43,905 bases of DNA from Neptuniibacter caesariensis (GTDB lineage: Bacteria > Pseudomonadota > Gammaproteobacteria > Pseudomonadales > Balneatricaceae), in NCBI RefSeq assembly GCF_000153345.1, contig NZ_CH724128.1:88516-132420 (forward strand), in the 5' to 3' direction. Of the stretch, positions 8,537 through 17,973 are shown piece after piece. The notes under the pieces are model-generated. The model did not search any database, was not told the DNA's origin, and saw nothing but the letters and a program-made list of their open reading frames with translations. Numbering within the stretch: position 1 is the first letter of the stretch; every line of letters begins with the position of its first letter. The position numbers were made by a program, and so were the translations under genes.

Positions 8537-8779
8537 TCAATCCGGCTCTCCATCCTGCCCCTTTTGGCTTTGCGCCTCTAAATATTTCTTATCCATCTCA
8601 CCATACTGCCTTTGATAAGCCTCAGGATCAGAACGCCACAAACGGTAAAGCTTTCGATCATTTGCAGCCATCGGAGGCGGGTTCTCTTTGCGACGCTTTA
8701 TCGCATTCAGCGTTACCGGGGTAAACGCAAAAATAATCAACAGCCCAACAACCAGGTACTTAAGAAGTTCTTCACTCAT
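8537..8779 (-). CDS. Small single-pass membrane protein, unknown function
   Basis: An 80-residue protein from the ATG at 8779: MSEELLKYLVVGLLIIFAFTPV opens with a hydrophobic helix at about residues 6-24. It is followed by a basic stretch (NAIKRRKENPPP) and a charged cytoplasmic tail with KLYRLWRSDPEAYQRQYGEMDKKYLEA, probably helical. I do not recognise the family. It starts only 14 bases after the thiC terminator in the same direction, so it may depend on read-through or on a promoter inside the end of thiC. A non-ATG extension upstream would run through the terminator stem and is rejected. Confidence 0.7.
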   Translation of the reverse strand: MSEELLKYLVVGLLIIFAFTPVTLNAIKRRKENPPPMAANDRKLYRLWRSDPEAYQRQYGEMDKKYLEAQSQKGQDGEPD

Positions 8780-8792
8780 AACTTTGCCCAAT

Positions 8793-8819
8793 AAAAAAAG
8801 CCGCACTAGGCGGCTTTTT
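8793..8819 (-). terminator. Intrinsic terminator after thiC
   Basis: GCCGC and GCGGC arms flank a 5-base loop, with A-runs on one side and T-runs on the other, so it could act in both directions. It lies 12 bases after the thiC stop and ends 14 bases before the ATG of the small membrane protein. Confidence 0.85.
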
Positions 8820-8831
8820 GTAACTTAAACA

Positions 8832-10727
<1,896 letters not shown>

Positions 10728-10765
10728 TCAACCTATAGTTATGTATTCGCCCACACACTCAATTT

Positions 10766-11578
10766 TCACCAGAGCGCATGAAAATGGTTAACCGGTCCAT
10801 GACCGGAGCCCACATTCAAATTATCCGCATGCTTAATAGCAGCAGAGATATATTGCTTAGATTTAGCTACCGCGTTTTGCGCGCTTTCACCCTTAGCTAA
10901 AAATGCAGTAATGGCCGAAGCCAACGTACACCCCGTTCCATGGGTATTTTTTGTATCAATTCTATTTGCTTCGAAAATTATAAAGTCGCTGCCATCATAA
11001 AATATATCCGGAGACTCCTCCCCTATCAGGTGGCCACCTTTCAGTAACACTTGCTGTGGGCCTAGTTTCAGCAACTGCTCAGCAATAGCCTTCATCTCAG
11101 TTAGAGTTTGCGGTTCATCACAACCCAAAATAGCCGCTGCTTCAGGAAGGTTTGGTGTAATCAGCGAAGCAAGGGGTAACAATTCATCCACCAGCACAGA
11201 GATAGCATCCGGGCTAAGAAGCGCATTACCACTTTTGGAAATCATGACCGGATCAACGACAAGTGCTAACTGCCTGGGCCTGACGAACTCAGCAACAGTT
11301 CTTACCATTTCCGGGCCGCCTAGCATGCCAGTCTTAACTGCATCAATGTGTATATCATCAAAAACAGTCTCCAACTGCTGGAGAACAAACTCGGGAGTAA
11401 CCGGAAAAACGCCTGTAACCGCATGAGTATTTTGAGCAGTCAAAGCCGTAATAACTGAGGCGCCATATACGCCTAATGCAGAAAATGTTTTTAGGTCAGC
11501 TTGAATACCTGCACCACCACCGGAATCTGATCCCGCGATGGTCAAAGCATTAGCGATCTGCTTGTAGCTATCAGTCAT
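10766..11578 (-). CDS. thiD: HMP/HMP-phosphate kinase ThiD
   Basis: Ribokinase-fold kinase that makes HMP pyrophosphate, the substrate joined to the thiazole by ThiE. The 270 residues open with the substrate-binding ALTIAGSDSGGGAGIQADLKT (near residues 11-31) and end with the anion-hole/catalytic segment THGTGCTLASAI near 212. It is the first gene of a thiD-thiC unit, with an AGGAGGAC ribosome site six bases before the ATG and a TPP riboswitch just upstream. No thiE or thiazole genes are present here. Confidence 0.95.
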   Translation of the reverse strand: MTDSYKQIANALTIAGSDSGGGAGIQADLKTFSALGVYGASVITALTAQNTHAVTGVFPVTPEFVLQQLETVFDDIHIDAVKTGMLGGPEMVRTVAEFVRPRQLALVVDPVMISKSGNALLSPDAISVLVDELLPLASLITPNLPEAAAILGCDEPQTLTEMKAIAEQLLKLGPQQVLLKGGHLIGEESPDIFYDGSDFIIFEANRIDTKNTHGTGCTLASAITAFLAKGESAQNAVAKSKQYISAAIKHADNLNVGSGHGPVNHFHALW

Positions 11579-11636
11579 TCTGTCCTCCTGATCGCGGAGT
11601 GAACAGAACCTCTTTTGTATGATATGTCATTCGATG

Positions 11637-11722
11637 ATCTCGATTTCCTACGCCGGAACAAACCGGATCAGGTTCAACGGGTATACTCTCAGCCTCACTA
11701 ATCGAGGCACCCCGACCAAGAT
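11637..11722 (-). ncRNA. TPP riboswitch (THI element)
   Basis: On the minus strand the canonical blocks appear in order: GGGGTGCC, GGCTGAGAGTATACCC, GAACCTGATCCGG, and CCGGCGTAGGAAATCGAG. The closing stem P1 is visible as ATCTTGGT pairing with ATCGAGAT across the two ends. About 58 bases separate it from the thiD ATG. The leader is short and I see no strong terminator, so control of translation (masking of AGGAGGAC) is more likely than attenuation. A promoter candidate upstream is TGGACG, 17 bases, TAAACT near 11730-11760. Confidence 0.95.
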
Positions 11723-11814
11723 GAGCTAGTAGTTTAATTTCTCAACAGCGGTTCGTCCAGAATTGATCACCGCTATCTAAAAATACCTATAAAAAACTAG
11801 AAGAGAGGCAAAAT

Positions 11815-11832
11815 TAGGAATTTTTCTTATAT
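11815..11832 (+). promoter_or_regulatory. Conserved activator-like box, sRNA copy 1
   Basis: TAGGAATTTTTCTTATAT is identical in front of all three tandem sRNAs. It begins exactly 37 bases before the -10 hexamer (CATAAT at 11852-11857) and 52 bases before the GGATCTCC start block. TAGGAA and TTCTTA are near-complementary half-sites. There is no good -35 hexamer, as expected for an activator-dependent promoter such as those bound by GacA/UvrY/LetA. Confidence 0.6.
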
Positions 11833-11864
11833 TTTTTTAAGAAAAAATAGCCATAATTAATTTC

Positions 11865-12000
11865 ATGGATCTCCTGTTCATGGAAAGAATACGAAGGAAG
11901 GCTCGGTAGCGGAAACGGATGGCAAGATGCCCTAGGACAAAGACCGCAAGGATTATGGATGCCAATGAAGAAGGCCCCTCACGGATGAGGGGCCTTTTTT
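11865..12000 (+). ncRNA. GGA-rich sRNA copy 1 (Csr/Rsm-type, candidate)
   Basis: An independent transcription unit of about 136 nt: -10 box CATAAT, a start near 11864-11866, and a terminator at 11971-12000. It holds nine GGA triplets, many in the AGGA/ACGGA/ATGGA contexts favoured by CsrA/RsmA. The terminator stem GGCCCCTC/GAGGGGCC is capped by the loop ACGGAT, close to the ideal CsrA site. There is no open frame with a ribosome site. This fits a CsrB/RsmY/RsmZ-like RNA that titrates CsrA. The sequence is not one I can match to a named Rfam member, so the family is inferred from motif density and architecture. Confidence 0.75.
11971..12000 (+). terminator. Terminator of sRNA copy 1 with GGA loop
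   Basis: An 8-bp GC-rich stem (GGCCCCTC / GAGGGGCC) with loop ACGGAT, followed by six T. The loop itself is a CsrA-type motif. Confidence 0.9.
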
Positions 12001-12043
12001 GTTTCTGATTGCGCCACTACTAATTCACCCATTCACAGAAAAT

Positions 12044-12061
12044 TAGGAATTTTTCTTATAT
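12044..12061 (+). promoter_or_regulatory. Conserved activator-like box, sRNA copy 2
   Basis: The same TAGGAATTTTTCTTATAT as in front of copy 1, again starting 37 bases before the -10 hexamer CATAAT (12081-12086) and 52 before GGATCTCC. The sequence between copies outside the box and the promoter is not conserved (for example 12001-12035), which points to selection on the box. Confidence 0.6.
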
Positions 12062-12093
12062 TTTTCTACGAAAAAATACCCATAATGGTTCAT

Positions 12094-12229
12094 ATGGATC
12101 TCCTGTTCACGGAATGAATTCAAAGGAAGGCTCGGTAGCGGAAATGGATGGCAAGATGCCCTGGGACAAAGACCGCAAGGAACAAGGATGCCAATGAAAA
12201 AGGCCCCTCACGGATGAGGGGCCTTTTTT
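12094..12229 (+). ncRNA. GGA-rich sRNA copy 2 (Csr/Rsm-type, candidate)
   Basis: Nearly the same RNA as copy 1, about 136 nt, with its own -10 (CATAAT) and terminator. It again has nine GGA triplets. Several differences from copy 1 leave GGA intact, for instance ACGGAATG for ATGGAAAG and GGAACAAGGATGCC for GGATTATGGATGCC, as expected if the protein-binding motifs are what is conserved. It has no coding potential. Tandem duplication with a private promoter suggests dosage or additive output. Confidence 0.75.
12200..12229 (+). terminator. Terminator of sRNA copy 2 with GGA loop
   Basis: Same stem GGCCCCTC / GAGGGGCC and loop ACGGAT as copy 1, followed by six T. Confidence 0.9.
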
Positions 12230-12279
12230 GTACCTACTCACCACTCAACAATGCTAATAATTCTTATTTTCTGTAAAAA

Positions 12280-12297
12280 TAGGAATTTTTCTTATAT
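12280..12297 (+). promoter_or_regulatory. Conserved activator-like box, sRNA copy 3
   Basis: The third identical TAGGAATTTTTCTTATAT, 37 bases before GATAAT (12317-12322) and 52 before GGATCTCC. The 19 bases between the box and the -10 here (CAATCCCTGTAGAAAGACC) differ from copies 1 and 2, so the box stands out as the conserved unit. Confidence 0.6.
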
Positions 12298-12329
12298 CAA
12301 TCCCTGTAGAAAGACCGATAATTTAAGGC

Positions 12330-12465
12330 GTGGATCTCCTGTTCATGGAATGAATATCATGGATGGCCTCGATAAGCGGAAAGGATGGCATTGAAGCCCT
12401 AGGACAAGCCCGCAAGGATTATGGAAGCCAGCGATGGGAGTGCATCAAGGATGACGCACTCCCTC
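12330..12465 (+). ncRNA. GGA-rich sRNA copy 3, diverged (Csr/Rsm-type, candidate)
   Basis: A diverged third copy that keeps the start block GGATCTCCTGTTCATGGAA, the internal CCTAGGACA and CGCAAGGATTATGGA blocks, and about ten GGA triplets. The 3' hairpin has changed completely: GGGAGTGC (12436-12443) pairs with GCACTCCC (12456-12463), yet its loop is again GGA-bearing (AAGGAT closed by TC/GA). No T-run follows, so the 3' end is uncertain and transcription may continue toward the convergent glycosyltransferase gene. Confidence 0.65.
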
Positions 12466-12542
12466 AACCTCTTAAAGCACCTGCTAACCACCCCCAATTC
12501 AAGCAATCAGCGCCTTAAACTTCGGGCTCAACTAATAATCAA

Positions 12543-13586
12543 CTATGCGGTTTGAGTGTTTACGAATTCTTCACTTTGCCAAACGGTATCAGCAAGATCG
12601 CTCACAGACTCCTTACATCCATCAGCAATCCAGGCAGCCAGCATTGCCGCTAAATCCGGATAGCGTTTCGGCAGCGGGGAAGGCAGTTCCAACCAGGTCG
12701 CTACTTTATCCGATGCCAGATCATAGATAACAACGCCAAGCCCCAGACTTTCAAGCACTTCTGCATTTGACTCCTGCTCTACCTGGCCCTTTTGCGGTAA
12801 TGTAAGCACTTTCTTCCCATACTGGACAGCCTCGCTTAACAAGCCAAAACCCGAGTTACAAATCACGCCTGCACAGCTAGCCAAATCCTTATGAAACCCT
12901 TCCCTGGAAAAAGGTTTAATAAAAATATTATTTTGTACATGTGGCTCATCAACCGCTGCATAGATATGGAATTCGAAATCGCTATAAGCACCCAGAGTTT
13001 GCGCTAGCTCTTCAGGAGCATCGTGCGGAAGATAAACAACGATTTTACGCTCGACTGTTGATGGAGAATACAAGGGAGGCTGAATAAGCGGAGGACAAAT
13101 AGGCTGTTCAAAATGATCCCAATGAAGACCCACAGCTAATTTCGCTGGGGCAAATAGCCGGATCTGGTTTTTAAGAAAAAAACCCGTTTTACTATCAGGA
13201 AGGCGATGCAGAAAAGCGTACTGATGAGCAATACCGACACTGGGGACCCCTTTTACTTTTGCAGCCCAGGCGGTCACTGGCTCAAAATCAGTAATCACCA
13301 GATCATACTCACTTAGATCCAGTTTAAAGATATCCCGCAGCAGTCTTACCGGATTATTACCTGTTAAGGTTTTCCATTTGTTTACCTGACTACCTTCCAT
13401 ATGAAGCGTCATCCCCTGATAACAGCGATAATCACCAAAAGGCTCCATATTGAAAAGTTTTTCAGGCTCGCGACCACTGAAGACAAAATCCACATCGATT
13501 CCCGCCGCTCTTAGCGCAGGCGCCATGACACGAGCACGCGTAATATGACCATTACCTGTTGCCTGCACGCCATATAACACTTTCAT
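12543..13586 (-). CDS. MJ1255/VC2487-family glycosyltransferase
   Basis: A 347-residue predicted glycosyltransferase of the GT-B type. The N-terminal MKVLYGVQATGNGHITRARVMAPAL holds the GxGHxxR nucleotide-sugar motif seen in MurG-like enzymes, and the C-terminal ICNSGFGLLSEAVQYGKKVLTLP (near 240-262) is the typical donor-site loop. The overall sequence fits the conserved MJ1255/VC2487 group, whose acceptor is unknown. There is no signal peptide. It is three bases downstream of the PAP2 phosphatase gene, so they form an operon and may act together on a lipid-linked or envelope substrate (inference). Confidence 0.85.
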   Translation of the reverse strand: MKVLYGVQATGNGHITRARVMAPALRAAGIDVDFVFSGREPEKLFNMEPFGDYRCYQGMTLHMEGSQVNKWKTLTGNNPVRLLRDIFKLDLSEYDLVITDFEPVTAWAAKVKGVPSVGIAHQYAFLHRLPDSKTGFFLKNQIRLFAPAKLAVGLHWDHFEQPICPPLIQPPLYSPSTVERKIVVYLPHDAPEELAQTLGAYSDFEFHIYAAVDEPHVQNNIFIKPFSREGFHKDLASCAGVICNSGFGLLSEAVQYGKKVLTLPQKGQVEQESNAEVLESLGLGVVIYDLASDKVATWLELPSPLPKRYPDLAAMLAAWIADGCKESVSDLADTVWQSEEFVNTQTA

Positions 13587-13589
13587 GAC

Positions 13590-14123
13590 TTATACCCCTA
13601 GCGCTGGAGCCAAAGCCAAAGCAATCAGAGCGCTACTGGTACCAAGGGCAGCGCCGGCCAAAATATCACTCGGATAATGAACGCCCAATAAAATACGAGA
13701 GATACCCACCAGCATCGCAACAAAATAAGAAATTTCGGTGAACGCAGGATAAAAATGAGCAATCAATGTAGCAAATACAAACGCAGCAGCGGCATGGCCT
13801 GAAGGGAAGCTAAATTTATCAGAAGGAACGATATAAGCTTCGAAAGGCAGCGCATCACAAGGACGATCACGTTTAATTGTATTCTTAAGGACGAGATACA
13901 AAGGTAACTCTAGAACATAGGCAAACAACCCAGTCAGTAGAAAGGTCATGCCATAAACCGGCTCGTAAAGCGCAAGTATTAACCCAAGCAGGAAATACAG
14001 CCCGCCATCACCTAGGCGCGAAACCTGCCTGCTTATTTTTGCCATCTGCGGAGCACGAGGAAGTCCCAAGCACCAGTTAAATGCAAACAGATCAAAAGTC
14101 GTTAAGATTTTAATGGCACTCAT
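13590..14123 (-). CDS. PAP2-family membrane phosphatase
   Basis: Integral membrane lipid phosphatase of the PAP2 superfamily, 177 residues from the ATG at 14123. That start has a GGAGG ribosome site; the frame opens 11 codons earlier without support. The three signature motifs are present: KNTIKRDRPC (K-x6-RP), FSFPSGHAAAA (PSGH) and SRILLGVHYPSD (SR-x5-H-x3-D). About five membrane helices. Candidate substrates are undecaprenyl pyrophosphate or phosphatidic/phosphatidylglycerol phosphates. It is co-transcribed with the glycosyltransferase. Confidence 0.9.
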   Translation of the reverse strand: MSAIKILTTFDLFAFNWCLGLPRAPQMAKISRQVSRLGDGGLYFLLGLILALYEPVYGMTFLLTGLFAYVLELPLYLVLKNTIKRDRPCDALPFEAYIVPSDKFSFPSGHAAAAFVFATLIAHFYPAFTEISYFVAMLVGISRILLGVHYPSDILAGAALGTSSALIALALAPALGV

Positions 14124-14225
14124 CTTGGTAAGCCTCCAGGTAGTGGTCTTACGCAAGCATCGGATATTCAGGTTACATAACAGTGAATGCTGATTGACAG
14201 TTCTGTTAAAACACCTGGTCAGTCT

Positions 14226-15158
14226 TTAAAGGAGAGCATCCATCATTTCACGGGAAAACTTATTCTCGAACCACTGCGCTGCCATTTCCACAATCAGGTC
14301 TGGCTTAAGAAAAGGCGTCATATGACCTTGTTGCTCCATAACCAACAATTCCATCGGCTGAGCGCAATACTGCATAACCCGCTGAGAATAACTTAGAGGG
14401 AGCACTTCATCGTTCTCTCCGTGAATAATCGCCGCAGCAAAATCATATTCATGATTTACGATCTCACAACGATAATTAAACAAGCTAGAAAGGGTTTTTA
14501 AGGGGTAATCAAAAACAATCAATGGATCTTGGTTAATCTCCGTACCGGCAGGATGCCCTTTTAAAAGCTGCTCAAAATCGACAAATGACTTAAGAGGAAC
14601 TTTAATATCCGGCATAAAAAGAGCAGAAGCCCAGGTCCAGTTCCAGCCTAATCGATAAGAAAGATCCGGCGCCACATCCGGTACAAGCAAAGTGCCACAT
14701 AAGACTGCACAAAGACGGTCATCCTTTTCAGCCGCCGCCATCGCCAACAAAGCACCAATAGAGTATCCATAAACACCAAAGGGTCCTGAGAAACGCTGCT
14801 GCAATACCGTCAACACATCACCAATTGCTTCGCACATCTCCACAACAGTGTAGTGCCCACGCGCCCCTGAAGAATAGCCATGCCCAAGAGGATCTATACC
14901 AACAACGTTGTACCCCTTTCTTGATAGCTTCCAAAGCAATTCCGAATATAACTCACAATAAGTACCAATCCCTGGAATAAAAAGGATAGTTGGCGCATCG
15001 GTCGCGTATTCGTAGAGTTCACAATGCACGGCCTTATTTCCGACAGTGAAAGCAGTCCGGTGCTTGAGAAACTTTTCAAGCGCAAGCTTCTCTCTCAATT
15101 TTAAGCGGAATGAGCAGTTCTCTTGAGACAAAATAGGTGGACGGATCTGTACAGACAT
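14226..15158 (-). CDS. Alpha/beta hydrolase
   Basis: A 310-residue serine hydrolase of the alpha/beta fold. ILFIPGIGTYCELYSEL provides the oxyanion region near residue 60, VVGIDPLGHGYSSGARGHY follows, and the nucleophile elbow GYSIG is near residue 138. The acid is likely in IIHGENDEVLPLS near 257, and the catalytic His in EQQGHMTPF near 283. This resembles the monoacylglycerol-lipase/lysophospholipase-like group, but the substrate is not determinable. It lies 9 bases downstream of mutM, so the two are probably co-transcribed. Confidence 0.85.
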   Translation of the reverse strand: MSVQIRPPILSQENCSFRLKLREKLALEKFLKHRTAFTVGNKAVHCELYEYATDAPTILFIPGIGTYCELYSELLWKLSRKGYNVVGIDPLGHGYSSGARGHYTVVEMCEAIGDVLTVLQQRFSGPFGVYGYSIGALLAMAAAEKDDRLCAVLCGTLLVPDVAPDLSYRLGWNWTWASALFMPDIKVPLKSFVDFEQLLKGHPAGTEINQDPLIVFDYPLKTLSSLFNYRCEIVNHEYDFAAAIIHGENDEVLPLSYSQRVMQYCAQPMELLVMEQQGHMTPFLKPDLIVEMAAQWFENKFSREMMDALL

Positions 15159-15167
15159 AATTTCTCT

Positions 15168-15980
15168 TCAACGCTGGCAGTGTTTACAGAATACGGTCGC
15201 ACGCTGCCCCAAGCGCACTTCTGTTAGCGGCGCCATACACTTAACACAAGGCTCGCCTTTTCTACCGTAAACACTGAGTTCTTGTTTAAAGTACCCTGGC
15301 TTTCCATCGCCACCAACAAAGTCCTTTAAAGTCGTCCCTCCTTGTTCAATCGCGGCAGACAACACCTTTTTAATCTCTACCACCAGATTTTCTAACCTTG
15401 CTCTAGAGATATTTCCCGCGGCTCTGCGCGGGTCTATAGCCGCCGCAAACAAAGCTTCTGTAGCGTAAATATTCCCAACACCGACAACTACCTGACTATC
15501 CATGATCAACTGCTTAATAGCGACCTTACGTCCATCACAGCATGACTTAAGATATTCAGCATTAAACCCTTCACTCAGAGGTTCAGGGCCTAGTTTATAT
15601 AAAAGCTCATGATGCTCGCCTTTAGGCTGCCACAACACGGATCCAAAACGACGGGGATCAGTCAGACGCAGCGCATTTCCGTCACTCAGGCAGAAATCAA
15701 CATGATCATGTTTAAGCGGCGGGGTATCTGACCGAACCATTCGCAAACTACCAGACATCCCCAAATGAATCATGACATCCCCTTCATCCATTTGAAGGAG
15801 AATATATTTACCTCTGCGGCCCACTGAATTAATTTGCTTTCCCTGAACCCTACTCTCCAGAAAGTCTGGGACAGGCCAGCGAAGATTAGGATTTCGAATC
15901 ACTAATTCCGTAACCGTTTTTTTTACAGTATGCGGGCTAATACCACGGCACGTGGTTTCTACTTCTGGTAATTCAGGCAT
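15168..15980 (-). CDS. mutM: Formamidopyrimidine-DNA glycosylase MutM
   Basis: Bifunctional DNA glycosylase/AP lyase that removes 8-oxoguanine and formamidopyrimidines. It begins MPELPEVET, with the catalytic Pro and Glu directly after the initiator Met. The GRRGKYILL lysine region is near 57. The C-terminal zinc finger CVKC...CKHC is near 247-268, with the DNA-contacting arginine between (LGQRATVF). 270 residues is the normal length. First gene of a two-gene unit with the alpha/beta hydrolase. Confidence 0.97.
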   Translation of the reverse strand: MPELPEVETTCRGISPHTVKKTVTELVIRNPNLRWPVPDFLESRVQGKQINSVGRRGKYILLQMDEGDVMIHLGMSGSLRMVRSDTPPLKHDHVDFCLSDGNALRLTDPRRFGSVLWQPKGEHHELLYKLGPEPLSEGFNAEYLKSCCDGRKVAIKQLIMDSQVVVGVGNIYATEALFAAAIDPRRAAGNISRARLENLVVEIKKVLSAAIEQGGTTLKDFVGGDGKPGYFKQELSVYGRKGEPCVKCMAPLTEVRLGQRATVFCKHCQR

Positions 15981-16125
15981 TACAACGTGGGCCTATCGCT
16001 TCAAAAAAATCGCCTAAGGAGTTTAAGACTAACATAAAATAGAAAAATTAAGTGGTTATGCTCATGCCAGCTTAAAGCTAGCTATGTTACATTCTCAGCA
16101 CATTTTTTTGGAAAACGACTAACTT

Positions 16126-17709
16126 ATGGATTTCATCTGGATTCTATTCGCCTTTGTTTGCGGCTACCTGATGCGCCTGGTTGAGATGCCACCGCTGATC
16201 GGGTACCTATTCGCCGGCTTCTTTCTTCACTTTATAGGGATAGAACCCGTTTCCAGCCTGGATACGCTTGCCGATCTTGGTATTACCCTGATGCTCTTCA
16301 CTATCGGCCTGAAGCTCAATGTAAAAGATCTTTTAAAAACAGAAGTATGGGCCAGCACCCTATCTCATATGGGTATATGGATTCTGATAACAGGCTCTCT
16401 TTTCCTGCTGCTGGCAACCTTAGCTGTGCCTTACTTTACGGATCTGGACCTAAAATCAGCCGCTCTTATCGCTTTCGCCCTTAGCTTCAGCAGCACAGTC
16501 TGCATCGTAAAGCTGCTTGAAGAAAGCGGCGAAATGAAAACCCGGCATGGGCAATTAGCCATCGGCGTTTTGGTCATGCAGGATATTGTCGCTGTACTTT
16601 TCCTGGTTGCTGCCACTGGAAAAATCCCCTCCATATGGGCGATAGGTCTACTGGGTATATTCCTAATAAAACCCCTGCTTAATCATATGCTGATGCGAGC
16701 CGGCCACGGGGAGCTATTACCATTAGCCGGCTTCTTTCTGGCATTAGGCGGCTACGAGCTATTTAACCTTGTAGGCGTAAAAGGCGATCTAGGGGCTTTG
16801 GTATTCGGCATGCTGTTGAGTACACACCCTAAAGCAAGCGAGCTAACCAAATCGCTTCTGAGTTTCAAAGATCTGTTCCTGATCGGCTTTTTCTTATCTA
16901 TAGGTTTCACTGCATTGCCAGATTGGTCAATGCTGGGCATGGCCACCATATTGGCCATTCTCATTCCACTTAAATATCTGATGTTCTTTGGCATATTCAC
17001 CCGTCTACATCTTAGAGGACGTACCTCATATCTAAGTGCGCTTGCCTTAAGTAACTTTAGTGAATTTGGGTTAATTGTTGCCTACCTTTGCGTCGATAGC
17101 GGCTGGCTAAGCGAGCAGTGGCTTGTCATCTTGGCACTGTCTGTTTCGATATCATTTATTCTCACCAGTATTATTTATCGTTCGGCTCACAGCTTCTATC
17201 TCCGCCATAAAGAGAAGATCAAAAGCTATGAAAGCCTGAAACCTCTGGCGAGCGATATTTTCATCCAACCCAAGGATTCAGAAATTCTGGTAATAGGCTT
17301 AGGCCGTGTAGGTAAAGGCGCCTTTAAAGCCCTTCACTCAATGGTAGGAGATAAAGTCTGGGGCATGGATGCAGACCGAAATCGCATCAAAAAATTCCAG
17401 TCCAAAGGGCTACATGTTTTTTATGGTGATGGTGAAGACGCCGATCTATGGAGCAACATGGATACCCATAACATCAAGCTGATTCTTCTTGCCTTACCAG
17501 CGATTGATGACATGCTCAATATTGCTGAACAGCTACACAGCGCCAATTATCAGGGTGAGATTGCAGCCATCGCACGCTTCCCAGATGAACATGATCTTCT
17601 CGTGGAGGGCGGTATCGATAAGGTATTTAACTTTTACACTGAAGCAGGTTTCGGCTTTGCAGAAGAAAGTTTGCAGCTCATCGATTATAAGAAAGAAGCG
17701 AGTTCATAA
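16126..17709 (+). CDS. CPA2-type monovalent cation:proton antiporter with TrkA-N domain
   Basis: Inner-membrane antiporter of the KefB/KefC/YbaL kind, 527 residues. About 12 membrane helices cover residues 1-355; the first, near PPLIGYLFAGFFL, is typical of the Na_H_exchanger domain. A cytoplasmic TrkA-N (RCK) domain follows from EILVIGLGRVGKG near 388, with the Rossmann glycine motif and MDADRNRIKKF as the nucleotide site. No glutathione-ligand domain or TrkA-C domain is obvious, so I do not name it KefB or KefC. It is monocistronic, ending in strong hairpins. Confidence 0.85.
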   Translation: MDFIWILFAFVCGYLMRLVEMPPLIGYLFAGFFLHFIGIEPVSSLDTLADLGITLMLFTIGLKLNVKDLLKTEVWASTLSHMGIWILITGSLFLLLATLAVPYFTDLDLKSAALIAFALSFSSTVCIVKLLEESGEMKTRHGQLAIGVLVMQDIVAVLFLVAATGKIPSIWAIGLLGIFLIKPLLNHMLMRAGHGELLPLAGFFLALGGYELFNLVGVKGDLGALVFGMLLSTHPKASELTKSLLSFKDLFLIGFFLSIGFTALPDWSMLGMATILAILIPLKYLMFFGIFTRLHLRGRTSYLSALALSNFSEFGLIVAYLCVDSGWLSEQWLVILALSVSISFILTSIIYRSAHSFYLRHKEKIKSYESLKPLASDIFIQPKDSEILVIGLGRVGKGAFKALHSMVGDKVWGMDADRNRIKKFQSKGLHVFYGDGEDADLWSNMDTHNIKLILLALPAIDDMLNIAEQLHSANYQGEIAAIARFPDEHDLLVEGGIDKVFNFYTEAGFGFAEESLQLIDYKKEASS

Positions 17710-17718
17710 GGGATTAAA

Positions 17719-17780
17719 GCGGGTCATTGGCCCGCTGTTCAGCAGGCACAAAAAAACCGGCTAAATGCCGGTTTTTTTTT
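17719..17780. terminator. Bidirectional terminator between antiporter gene and rpmG
   Basis: Two hairpins in a row: AGCGGG / CCCGCT (about 17719-17736), then A-run plus CCGGC / GCCGG plus nine T (17750-17780). The second is symmetrical and can end both the plus-strand antiporter transcript and the minus-strand rpmB-rpmG transcript. Confidence 0.88.
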
Positions 17781-17794
17781 GTAGAAGCTAGATC

Positions 17795-17962
17795 TTATTT
17801 GATCTTAGATTCTTTGTATTCAACGTGCTTACGAACAACAGGATCGTATTTCTTGAATACCATTTTTTCTGGTGTATTACGCTTGTTCTTGTCAGTCGTG
17901 TAGAAATGACCAGTACCAGCAGAAGAAACCAGTTTAATCTTTTCGCGTGCGCCTTTAGCCAT
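17795..17962 (-). CDS. rpmG: Ribosomal protein bL33
   Basis: Large-subunit ribosomal protein L33, 55 residues, the same length as in E. coli. The translation begins [20 protein letters not shown] and ends [10 protein letters not shown]. It has no zinc-binding cysteine pairs, so this is the zinc-free form of L33. It follows rpmB by 11 bases in the usual rpmB-rpmG operon and stops just before the bidirectional terminator. Confidence 0.96.
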   Translation of the reverse strand: MAKGAREKIKLVSSAGTGHFYTTDKNKRNTPEKMVFKKYDPVVRKHVEYKESKIK

Positions 17963-17973
17963 GATTCAGCTCC

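Noticed and set aside
8509-8724. Plus-strand 71-aa ORF with a good AGGAG site, just past the FNR box
   Set aside because: The translation is low-complexity and antisense to the small membrane protein; no -10 fits the FNR box in this direction. The ribosome site is noted but may be chance.
11815-12465. CRISPR or transposon-type repeats
   Set aside because: The three units are of gene size with promoters and terminators and diverge as paralogues do; there are no short spacers, no terminal repeats and no transposase.
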